IMG/VR virus record: IMGVR_UViG_3300046028_000859
Location: 1-22,991 of that record
Length of the DNA: 22,991 nt
Reading direction: 5' to 3' (one strand)
Source of the DNA: a virus
Positions 1 to 5,298 of this stretch are shown piece by piece. Every line of letters starts with the position of its first letter. Position 1 is the first letter of the stretch. The notes beneath the pieces are model-generated. The model had not been told where the DNA came from. It worked only from the letters and a program-made list of their open reading frames with translations, and ran no database searches. A program made the translations under genes and the position numbers.

Positions 1-344
1 GCCGTATTTTGTGCTACCCCTATGCCAAACTGGAATCAGAGGGCGTCAGTTATGCCAAAGCGGCATGGAAGCCGGCGCAAGATGCAAAAGAATGGCCACG
101 CGCCCGTCTGTGGAAAGGCTTGGCATGTGAAAATGTAACGCAGGCAGTGGCCAACGATTTGCTTCGCCACGCCCTGCGCCAACTCGACGACGTTGTGCTG
201 CATGTGCATGATGAGATTGTATTAGAGACGGCGAACCTCAACGCCGCAGAAGAATTAAAACGTGTGATGTGTACAGCGCCAGCATGGGCAGACGGCCTGC
301 CTTTGAACGCTGAAGTAGAAACTATGAAAAGGTATGGCAAATGA
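1..344 (+). CDS. DNA polymerase, family A (C-terminal fragment)
   Basis: This is the C-terminal end of a replicative phage DNA polymerase of the Pol I (family A) type; the start lies left of the window and the frame is open from base 3. The visible part of about 113 residues carries the family's conserved helix ENVTQAVANDLLRHAL followed by polymerase motif C, read here as LHVHDEIVLE, whose HDE provides one of the two metal-binding aspartates. Motif A and any 3'-5' exonuclease domain would lie upstream and cannot be checked. The stop codon overlaps the start of the primase-helicase gene as ATGA (341-344), so the two are probably translationally coupled and form one replication operon. The family assignment is secure; the size and the subfamily are not known. 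Confidence 0.93.
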   Translation, partial: RILCYPYAKLESEGVSYAKAAWKPAQDAKEWPRARLWKGLACENVTQAVANDLLRHALRQLDDVVLHVHDEIVLETANLNAAEELKRVMCTAPAWADGLPLNAEVETMKRYGK

Positions 345-2629
345 ACTTTCTTGATTTTTTAATTTCTTTGGCGCCAGAGGGTGAGACTGCGCTGATCGTG
401 CGTCAAAAGCCCATTGGCAAAGAACTGCAATTCCACGCAGATGGTGCGATCAAATGCACATGGCCGGCTATGTTGCCTACCGCACGCATTAAAGACGACT
501 GGGCGATCTACGGCAACACGGCCAGTTTTATCATCGACCGCTTTAAAGACGGCCACGTCAGCGCCAGCGCGGTTAACTGTGAGTATGTGCTGGTCATGGT
601 GCTAGATGACGTGGGCACGAAGGCGGCCATCCCGCCACTTGAGCCTACATGGAAGATCGAGACGTCTGAGGGGTCATTCCAGTGGGGCTACGCGTTCTCA
701 GAGCAGCCCACAAAGGCCGACTTCAGCGCGGCCATCAAAGCCATTGCCGACGCGGGTTACACCGACAAGGGCGCCATTAACGCCGTGCGCAATTTCCGCT
801 TGCCTGGTTCGATCAACTTGAAACCAGACCGCAACAACTTCGCCGCCAAGCTGGTAGAGTTTCACCCAGCGCGTGACTTTACATTGGACCAAATTTGTGA
901 CGCGCTTGGCGTAGTGCCCGCGCCTGCTGACTCTGTTGGGTTCAAGCCGATCCGCTTGTCAGATGACGGCGCCGACGATGTAATGGCGTGGCTTAGTGGC
1001 CAGGGCCTGCTACTGTCTAAACCCAATCAAGAAGGCTGGGCCGGCGTGATGTGCCCCAATTCAGCCGAGCATACCGACGGCAACCCTGAAGGCCGTTACA
1101 TGCCCGCCAACCGCGCTTACTGCTGCCTGCACAGTCATTGCGTTGAATACGGCTCTAGCGCGTTTCTGGAGTGGGTGTCAGAGAACGGCGGCCCCAAGCA
1201 CGCCCCTGGCTTACGTGATGAACTGCTGACCTTGGCCATGGATCAAGCCCTGTCCAAGATCAAGCCAACCGAAGCATTCCCCGACGCGGCGGCGGCCATC
1301 ATCGCCGAGGTCGAGCGCAAAGAACTGGGCCGCGTTGAGAAGGCGCAGTGGTATGAGCGCTTCGCCTATATTCAGGACGACGAGTCCTATTTTGATATGC
1401 AAGACCGCCGTGAGGTGTCGCGCAGCACTTTCAACGCTCTGTTTCGTCACATATCTTGCAATTCGATCCATGGCAAGCGCCCTAAGGTCGAGGCGTCAAT
1501 TTGCTTTGATGAGAACCGCCAAAAGCATGGCGCCAAGGCGCTTGTGGGCATCACTTACGCCGCCGGCGAATCGGTCATTGTGGCCCGTGATGGTGACCTG
1601 TACGGCAACCGCTGGCGCGATGCTCGGCCCCCAGTGGCCGCCGGTGACATTGGCTTGTGGATGGATCATTGCAAAACGCTTGTGCCTGATCAGCGCGAAC
1701 TTGATCACATTTTGAACGTGATGGCCTTTAAAATTCAATTTCCCGGCATCAAGATCAATCATGCCGTGCTGCATGGCGGCGACCAGGGGTCTGGAAAAGA
1801 CACCATGTGGGCGCCGTTCATTTGGGCCGTTTGTGGCCCCCACCTTAAAAACCGTGGCCTGCTAGACAATGACACCATGAGCAGCCAATTTGGCTATGCC
1901 CTGGAATCTGAAATTTTAATTTTGAATGAGTTGAAAGAACCGGACGCCAAAGAGCGCCGAGCGCTGGCCAACAAATTAAAGCCGATCATCGCCGCGCCGC
2001 CTGAAATGCTGACAGTGAACCGCAAGGGCCTGCACCCTTACCAGATGGCGAACCGCGTGTTCGTGCTGGCGTTTTCCAATGACCCCGTGCCGATTAGCTT
2101 AGATTCTCAGGATCGCCGCTGGATGTGCGTCTGGTCGCACGCCCCGCGTATGACCGTCGACGCTGCCACCAAAATGTGGGCATGGTACAAAGCCGGAGGG
2201 TTTGCGGCCGTGGGCGCCTGGCTGCATGCCCGCGACGTCTCCGCGTTTAACCCTGGCGCTGCGCCCATGATGACCGAGTTTAAATTGAACTTGGTCGAGC
2301 ATGGCATGAGCATGGCCGAATCGTATTTGGTGGAACTTATGCGCGGGCGCCTGGGCGAATTTTCAAAAGGCGTGGTGGCGTCTCCCTTCCATGCATTGTG
2401 TGACCGCGTGGCTGGCGCCGCTCCGGCCGGTGTGAAGGTTCCCCAGCCGGCCCTTCTGCATGCGCTTAAAGAGGCTGGCTGGGTCGATCTTGGCCGCGTC
2501 GCGTCGGGTGACTTTCAAAGTAAAAAACACATGTTTTGTGCGCCAGAGATGGCCGGCCGGCCTAAATCAGAATTGCGCCGCATGGTCGAGGATATACCGG
2601 CGCCCCTGGCCGTGCGCTTGGTGAAGTAA
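341..2629 (+). CDS. Primase-helicase (AEP-type primase fused to D5/DUF5906-like helicase)
   Basis: A 762-residue protein that probably both primes and unwinds DNA for phage replication. The N-terminal part (about 1-190) has a VLVMVLDDVGTK segment (DD at 89-90) like the acidic catalytic motif of archaeo-eukaryotic-type (RepB/PrimPol-like) primases. Next comes a zinc-binding-like stretch with C238, H244, C261/C262, H264 and C267. The C-terminal part is a superfamily 3-like helicase: Walker A GGDQGSGKDT (479-488), Walker B EILILNE (524-530), a polar AFSN strand (577-580) and the DRRW signature (591-594) shared by D5 and DUF5906 helicases. The residue after the Walker A lysine is Asp, not the usual Ser/Thr. 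The ATG overlaps the polymerase stop. The gene ends just before a convergent terminator for the leftward operon. The helicase call is strong; primase activity is inferred from weaker motifs. Confidence 0.9.
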   Translation: MNFLDFLISLAPEGETALIVRQKPIGKELQFHADGAIKCTWPAMLPTARIKDDWAIYGNTASFIIDRFKDGHVSASAVNCEYVLVMVLDDVGTKAAIPPLEPTWKIETSEGSFQWGYAFSEQPTKADFSAAIKAIADAGYTDKGAINAVRNFRLPGSINLKPDRNNFAAKLVEFHPARDFTLDQICDALGVVPAPADSVGFKPIRLSDDGADDVMAWLSGQGLLLSKPNQEGWAGVMCPNSAEHTDGNPEGRYMPANRAYCCLHSHCVEYGSSAFLEWVSENGGPKHAPGLRDELLTLAMDQALSKIKPTEAFPDAAAAIIAEVERKELGRVEKAQWYERFAYIQDDESYFDMQDRREVSRSTFNALFRHISCNSIHGKRPKVEASICFDENRQKHGAKALVGITYAAGESVIVARDGDLYGNRWRDARPPVAAGDIGLWMDHCKTLVPDQRELDHILNVMAFKIQFPGIKINHAVLHGGDQGSGKDTMWAPFIWAVCGPHLKNRGLLDNDTMSSQFGYALESEILILNELKEPDAKERRALANKLKPIIAAPPEMLTVNRKGLHPYQMANRVFVLAFSNDPVPISLDSQDRRWMCVWSHAPRMTVDAATKMWAWYKAGGFAAVGAWLHARDVSAFNPGAAPMMTEFKLNLVEHGMSMAESYLVELMRGRLGEFSKGVVASPFHALCDRVAGAAPAGVKVPQPALLHALKEAGWVDLGRVASGDFQSKKHMFCAPEMAGRPKSELRRMVEDIPAPLAVRLVK

Positions 2630-2657
2630 AAAAAAGGCCCCTATCGCTAGGGGCCTT
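2628..2657 (-). terminator. Intrinsic terminator of the leftward operon
   Basis: A perfect 9-bp stem (AAGGCCCCT at 2634-2642 with AGGGGCCTT at 2649-2657) closes a 6-nt loop. On the minus strand it is followed directly by eight T residues (the A run at 2628-2635). It therefore ends transcription from the leftward genes, 17 bases after the last one. On the plus strand no T run follows the stem, so it should stop transcripts from the primase gene only weakly. Confidence 0.88.
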
Positions 2658-2673
2658 GTGAGGATGGCAACTG

Positions 2674-2733
2674 CTACAGATCTAGCAGAATGATCAGTAG
2701 CCCAGCCAGTATAAGGGCGATTAGTAAAACCAT
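2674..2733 (-). CDS. Tiny hydrophobic membrane peptide (19 aa)
   Basis: A 19-codon frame, MVLLIALILAGLLIILLDL, is the last gene of the leftward operon. Almost the whole peptide is one hydrophobic helix ending in a single Asp, so it would sit in the inner membrane. Its ATG shares a base with the stop of the 71-codon gene upstream (TGATG at 2735-2731), the classic layout for translational re-initiation, and an intrinsic terminator follows 17 bases after its stop. That placement, more than its length, argues that it is a real gene. Its function is unknown. Pinholin-like or membrane-sensing roles are possible but unsupported, and there is no signal peptide or lipobox. Confidence 0.6.
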   Translation of the reverse strand: MVLLIALILAGLLIILLDL

Positions 2734-2948
2734 CAATAAGCGCTCCGCATCGCTTCCATGGCCCCGCTTTGCATAAGCCGGCGCGCTTCGGGGCCTTCAG
2801 CCAGGGCCATTTTGTATTCATGCTCTGACACTTGGCCGCGCTCATACCTAAACCCAAGATCAACGTAATAATGGTCGGCATACGTGAGCGGCGCCCACGG
2901 CGCGATTATTTCCCGCATGAGCGGGTGTAGATTATCCTTCGTTTTCAT
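2733..2948 (-). CDS. Unknown small phage protein (71 aa)
   Basis: I do not recognise this 71-residue protein. It starts with MKTKDNLHPLMREII, has an aromatic segment (YADHYYVDLGFRYERG) and ends in an alpha-helical, Glu/Ala/Met-rich tail. No membrane segment or cysteine is present. The ATG at 2948 lies inside the end of the preceding gene (17-bp overlap), and its stop overlaps the start of the 19-residue membrane peptide, so it is embedded in a chain of coupled genes. The position in a leftward, host-promoter-driven operon suggests an early accessory role, which is inference only. Confidence 0.75.
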   Translation of the reverse strand: MKTKDNLHPLMREIIAPWAPLTYADHYYVDLGFRYERGQVSEHEYKMALAEGPEARRLMQSGAMEAMRSAY

Positions 2949-3246
2949 ATGTATCGTCTCCGGTGTAATAGGTGGTCGGCGCTTCGTTTAGATTTTCATA
3001 GAAGCCGGTTAACGTGTTTTCGCCGCCGTACGGCGCGCCCCGGCCCTGGTGGCCCCGGCCACTGTTTAGCGCGTAATAGCGCGTCACATAGTCGGCCGTA
3101 GAATAAAAATAGTCAGGAAAATAACGGCGCTCCGGACCCTTACTTTTTACGGTCCTATGCTTACCGGTGCATTTTGCATGATCCGCAAAAATGTCACGGT
3201 CGTCGTTGATTTTGTAGGCCGTGCGGCCAATAGTCACGGTTTTCAT
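2932..3246 (-). CDS. Unknown Tyr-rich small phage protein (104 aa)
   Basis: A 104-residue protein of unknown function. The ATG at 3246 is chosen because it overlaps the stop of the preceding gene as ATGA; a TTG three codons further upstream would also be open but lacks that coupling. The N-terminus MKTVTIGRTAYKIND looks like a short beta hairpin and is followed by a basic segment (HAKCTGKHRTVKSKGPERR). The second half is rich in Tyr, Gly and Asn (YFPDYFYS, GRGHQGRGAPYGG, YYTGDDTYENEG) and is probably poorly ordered. Two tyrosine-rich clusters and an acidic C-terminus are its most distinctive features. No known domain is evident. Confidence 0.72.
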   Translation of the reverse strand: MKTVTIGRTAYKINDDRDIFADHAKCTGKHRTVKSKGPERRYFPDYFYSTADYVTRYYALNSGRGHQGRGAPYGGENTLTGFYENLNEAPTTYYTGDDTYENEG

Positions 3247-3458
3247 GAGTCCCAATCCTCAGTTGATAATTTAATATTACAAAAATCTTGGTGTTCGGTG
3301 TTGATGTGCTTGCGCATGAGCGCGCATATTGCATCAATCAATTTTCGGTCGACTAGGTCGTTGATTGTGAGAGTCGCGAACGGGTCCGCGTCTATGCCTT
3401 CTGGCGTAAAAGCATTACCCCGGTGAAAGGTCACCGTCGTTTTGTCATAATGGCTCAT
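3243..3458 (-). CDS. Unknown small phage protein (71 aa)
   Basis: The ATG at 3458 is preceded by AAAAGGAATCAA, a fair ribosome-binding site at normal spacing. A longer reading of the frame, back to 3563, lies on top of the preceding gene and is not needed. The 71-residue protein has a basic N-terminal strand (MSHYDKTTVTFHRGNAF), then a helical segment (LTINDLVDRKLIDAICALMRKH) and an acidic end (STEDWDS). The helix pair could be a small protein-binding or DNA-mimic-like unit, but nothing specific identifies it. The stop overlaps the start of the 104-residue gene (ATGA), which supports both genes. Confidence 0.75.
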   Translation of the reverse strand: MSHYDKTTVTFHRGNAFTPEGIDADPFATLTINDLVDRKLIDAICALMRKHINTEHQDFCNIKLSTEDWDS

Positions 3459-3468
3459 TTGATTCCTT

Positions 3469-3696
3469 TTAAATAGTGCAGCAGCCGCAGCACGGTGCGT
3501 CAATACACCGGCCGCGCGGGTTACGGTGGAAAACGGTCGGGCCATTGTCACCGTAAAAAACAACGCGAGAGTCGCCGGGTTCCTCGAGCCAGGCGCGGCG
3601 CGTTACGGTGTCAAATTTAATGTCATCGCCGGGGTTTATCCTGGCGCCGGACCGGCTACAGTGGCCGGGGTATTTTGCTCTCATGCTTTTTATCAT
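3469..3696 (-). CDS. Small Cys-rich protein, possible degenerate zinc ribbon (75 aa)
   Basis: The ATG at 3696 overlaps the stop of the preceding 219-residue gene as ATGA and has AAGG seven to eight bases upstream; a second ATG four codons in has a poorer site. The 75-residue protein contains YPGHCSRSGARINPGDDIKFD, which matches the shape of small phage zinc-ribbon-like proteins (CxxCG...I..G..I) except that Ser replaces the second cysteine. It ends in a dense cysteine patch (CIDAPCCGCCTI). The cysteines could bind a metal between the N-terminal Cys and the tail, but this is speculative. No function is assigned. Confidence 0.75.
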   Translation of the reverse strand: MIKSMRAKYPGHCSRSGARINPGDDIKFDTVTRRAWLEEPGDSRVVFYGDNGPTVFHRNPRGRCIDAPCCGCCTI

Positions 3697-4352
3697 GCTG
3701 CTAACCTTAAATTGATTGTGCGATGACGCGAACCGTGCGCCGGGAAACCTACAATAGCCGCGCGCTGGCGCTGGCAAAGCTGGCATGTCGCGCAGCTGAC
3801 GTCGTCGCGCTGGGTCGCTGGGCAAACGACGACCGGCCGGCCGGCTGGCGTTTTTAGGTTTTCGTTTTGCGTTGACGGTAGGACGACGACGACCGGGCCG
3901 GCGTTTTGATCGGCCAAATAATCGGCGTCATTTAAATCATTGGCCGATAAGTTGACAGTAAAACCCCAATTATTGGCATGCCGGATCCATGCAATGCTGG
4001 CGGCGTCGCGATGATGCGAATAAGTAAACCCGCGTTTACCGGTGTTCGCGGCCACCAATTCACCCAGCTTTGCGGCGTCAATTGTGCCGTTTTGCTGGGG
4101 TAGATCGCCGGCTTGGTTATGGCGCCAAATTTGATTGTCGGGTAAGCGCGCGATTGTCTCGCAAAATTCACCCCAGGACGTGCCGCGCGTTTTCATAGAT
4201 ACGGCGGCCCAGTGTAGCGCCAGTGGCCCGCTGGCTGCGTAGCATTCGGCCTTCATTTTGCAATCAGCCGGGCAACTGTTGCGCTCGGTCGTTGACACTG
4301 GAATTGGGCCGGTTTTGACGTTCGCGCTTTTTAGTGTTAAGTGTACGTGCAT
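3693..4352 (-). CDS. Conserved phage protein with two cysteine clusters (219 aa)
   Basis: The largest protein of the leftward operon. The ATG at 4352 is preferred because AAGGGG lies six bases upstream; the frame stays open to 4466, but that part overlaps another gene. An N-terminal cluster C27-x3-C31-x5-C37 followed by Tyr-Ala (CPADCKMKAECYA) is paired with a C-terminal cluster C177, C187, C190, C193 (VVCPAT...SCATCQLC). Between them lie alternating strand-helix segments with polar strand ends (IWRHNQAGDLP, FTYSHHRD, FTVNLSANDLNDADYLAD, VVVVLP). The ending VGFPAHGS is also distinctive. I have seen this protein type in other phages as a domain of unknown function (I believe DUF7227, from memory). 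The layout recalls a barrel holding a metal or Fe-S centre, as in Gp37/Gp68-type phage proteins, but that is inference. Confidence 0.85.
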   Translation of the reverse strand: MHVHLTLKSANVKTGPIPVSTTERNSCPADCKMKAECYAASGPLALHWAAVSMKTRGTSWGEFCETIARLPDNQIWRHNQAGDLPQQNGTIDAAKLGELVAANTGKRGFTYSHHRDAASIAWIRHANNWGFTVNLSANDLNDADYLADQNAGPVVVVLPSTQNENLKTPAGRPVVVCPATQRDDVSCATCQLCQRQRAAIVGFPAHGSRHRTINLRLAA

Positions 4353-4365
4353 GTTTTGCCCCTTG

Positions 4366-4536
4366 TTAACGTGATGCTGGCGCGCCGTTAGCGCGTGCGC
4401 GGGTGATTGCAATTTGAGCGGCGCGGTAAGATTTAAAAACGCGGCCGGGAAAAGTATTTGCGTCATCGGTCACATAGCATTCGGCGCGCGCAGCGCGGCC
4501 GTTGATGTACATGCCGTTATAGTATTTTGTAAACAT
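4366..4536 (-). CDS. Unknown small basic protein (56 aa)
   Basis: A 56-codon gene starting MFTKYYNGMYINGRAARAEC. The ATG at 4536 has AAAGGG six bases upstream, the best type of ribosome-binding site in this operon, and the gene fits exactly between the 32-residue membrane peptide and the 219-residue gene with gaps of 10 and 13 bases. The protein is basic overall, starts with an aromatic strand pair and ends in an Arg/Ala helix (SYRAAQIAITRARANGAPASR). The first half resembles short phage proteins with a YxNGxxIxGR beta hairpin. No function is assigned. Confidence 0.72.
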   Translation of the reverse strand: MFTKYYNGMYINGRAARAECYVTDDANTFPGRVFKSYRAAQIAITRARANGAPASR

Positions 4537-4546
4537 AGCCGGCCCT

Positions 4547-4645
4547 TTATTTAATTAAAACGTCAAAATACGCCAGGGCGCCGACAGTGAGCGCGGCCGC
4601 GATAACGGCGGCCGCCAGGATATCTAAAAATAATGCTTTTTTCAT
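4547..4645 (-). CDS. Small single-pass membrane peptide (32 aa)
   Basis: A 32-codon gene. Two lysines after the initiator Met are followed by a 25-residue apolar, Ala-rich span (ALFLDILAAAVIAAALTVGA and on) and a short FDVLIK tail, so the product is a one-helix inner-membrane peptide, probably with the N-terminus inside. AAAGG lies eight bases before the ATG, and the next gene's ribosome-binding site begins right after its stop. Codons and spacing match the neighbours. Its role is unknown; it could modify a host membrane complex, act in superinfection exclusion or assist lysis, but nothing in the sequence chooses among these. Confidence 0.68.
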   Translation of the reverse strand: MKKALFLDILAAAVIAAALTVGALAYFDVLIK

Positions 4646-4667
4646 GTTGTTTTGCCTTTATGTTATT

Positions 4668-4686
4668 GGCCGGTTTTGCGCCGGCC
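4668..4686 (-). other. GC-only hairpin between the first two leftward genes
   Basis: GGCCGG (4668-4673) and CCGGCC (4681-4686) form a perfect 6-bp GC stem around a 7-nt loop, in the 48-base gap between the 62-residue gene and the 32-residue membrane peptide. No T run follows on the minus strand, so this is not a standard terminator. It may stabilise or process the transcript. It may also be chance, because GGCCGG is common throughout this operon. Confidence 0.4.
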
Positions 4687-4693
4687 GGTTTAG

Positions 4694-4882
4694 TTAAACA
4701 ATAAATTCAGGATGATTTGTCACACCGAATGCCAGCGCATGAGCGCGCAACGCTTCGGCGCTTTTTTGGCTGCGAGCGCAGCGAATGAGCGCAGATATAG
4801 CGCGCGCCACATAGTCCGGACCTAAGCCGGCTGCGCGGTATTTTGTAATCAATTGCAATTCGCGAATTTCAGATTTAGTCAT
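4694..4882 (-). CDS. Unknown small helical protein, first gene of leftward operon (62 aa)
   Basis: The first gene after the leftward promoter. The ATG at 4882 has AAGGA five bases upstream; an upstream ATG at 4963 would start before the promoter's -10 and is rejected. The 62-residue protein, MTKSEIRELQLITKYRAAGL followed by GPDYVARAISALIRCARSQK, is helical and basic, with the look of a small helix-bundle or DNA-binding protein. The stretch up to GPDYVARAISALI could form a helix-turn-helix-like pair but has no convincing signature. First place in a promoter-proximal operon suits a regulator or a host-takeover factor (inference). Confidence 0.75.
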   Translation of the reverse strand: MTKSEIRELQLITKYRAAGLGPDYVARAISALIRCARSQKSAEALRAHALAFGVTNHPEFIV

Positions 4883-4931
4883 TTTGGTCCTTAGGTTAGT
4901 TGATACCGGCTTTTCGTTTGCCAGTGTAGCT

Positions 4932-4959
4932 ATTGTAAGGGAATTATTTACACTGTCAA
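4932..4959 (-). promoter_or_regulatory. Strong sigma70-type promoter of the leftward operon
   Basis: On the minus strand there is a perfect -35 box TTGACA (4954-4959), a 16-bp spacer and the -10 box TACAAT (4932-4937), five of six matches to TATAAT. Transcription should start near 4925 and leave a leader of about 40 bases before the ATG at 4882. A promoter this close to consensus would be read by host RNA polymerase on entry, so the operon is probably early. The first repeat units of the 4995-5363 array lie about 35 bases upstream of the -35. Confidence 0.85.
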
Positions 4960-5010
4960 GCATTTATTTGCAACTATGCAAAACTTGCATAATCTTGGGT
5001 CATTTGGGTC

Positions 5011-5050
5011 GCGCTTAGGTTATGCATTCGCGCTGCGATGACCTAAGCGC
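5011..5050. repeat. 10-bp inverted repeat with 20-bp spacer
   Basis: GCGCTTAGGT (5011-5020) and ACCTAAGCGC (5041-5050) are exact reverse complements. The arms contain variants of the array unit (TTAGGTTA and TGACCTAA) facing each other, so this may be a weaker operator or a hairpin. The spacer has no obvious structure. Confidence 0.6.
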
Positions 5051-5122
5051 CAGCGCCCGCCAATATTGGAAAGCATTGTGTTTTAGGTCATTTGGGTCAT
5101 TGTTTATAGATAACATCAATAA

Positions 5123-5141
5123 TTTATATACTGTATATAAA
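5123..5141. repeat. AT-rich 19-nt palindrome
   Basis: TTTATATAC-T-GTATATAAA is a perfect 9-bp dyad around one central T. It lies in the most AT-rich stretch of the region (5101-5152), flanked by paired repeat clusters on both sides. It could be an easily melted element of an origin or an operator overlapping a weak promoter. Confidence 0.55.
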
Positions 5142-5252
5142 GACAGTGTAACGCCATGTGGACAACTCTACCCGCGTCGATTTTTGCAGCGTGACAAAAT
5201 GACCCAAATGACCCAAAGCCGGGGAATTCCCTGGGCGCCAGATCTGCGCTTT

Positions 5253-5298
5253 TTGGGTCATTTGGGTCAACAAAAAACAAATGACCCAAATGACCCAA
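5253..5298. repeat. 17-bp perfect inverted repeat built from two array pairs
   Basis: The two-unit cluster at 5253-5269 and the two-unit cluster at 5282-5298 are exact reverse complements over 17 bp, separated by 12 bases that are nearly all A (ACAAAAAACAAA). In single-stranded form this would make a strong hairpin; in duplex DNA it offers four bound sites around an A-tract that may be bent. Confidence 0.7.

Noticed and set aside
3459-3563. Longer N-terminus for the 71-residue gene at 3243-3458
   Set aside because: It lies fully on the preceding gene, while AAAAGGAATCAA supports the ATG at 3458.
3157-3726. Plus-strand frames opposite the leftward operon (3157-3426, 3526-3726)
   Set aside because: The minus-strand genes here are supported by coupled starts and ribosome-binding sites; the plus frames have neither.
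4353-4466. Longer N-terminus for the 219-residue protein
   Set aside because: It would overlap most of the 56-residue gene and skip the AAGGGG site before 4352; the extra residues have no family feature.
4883-4963. Longer N-terminus for the 62-residue protein
   Set aside because: It would begin upstream of the promoter's -10 and could not be on the transcript made from that promoter.
5100-5141. Rightward sigma70 promoter in the AT-rich stretch
   Set aside because: TATAAA and TATATA elements exist, but no -35 near consensus is found 16-18 bases upstream.
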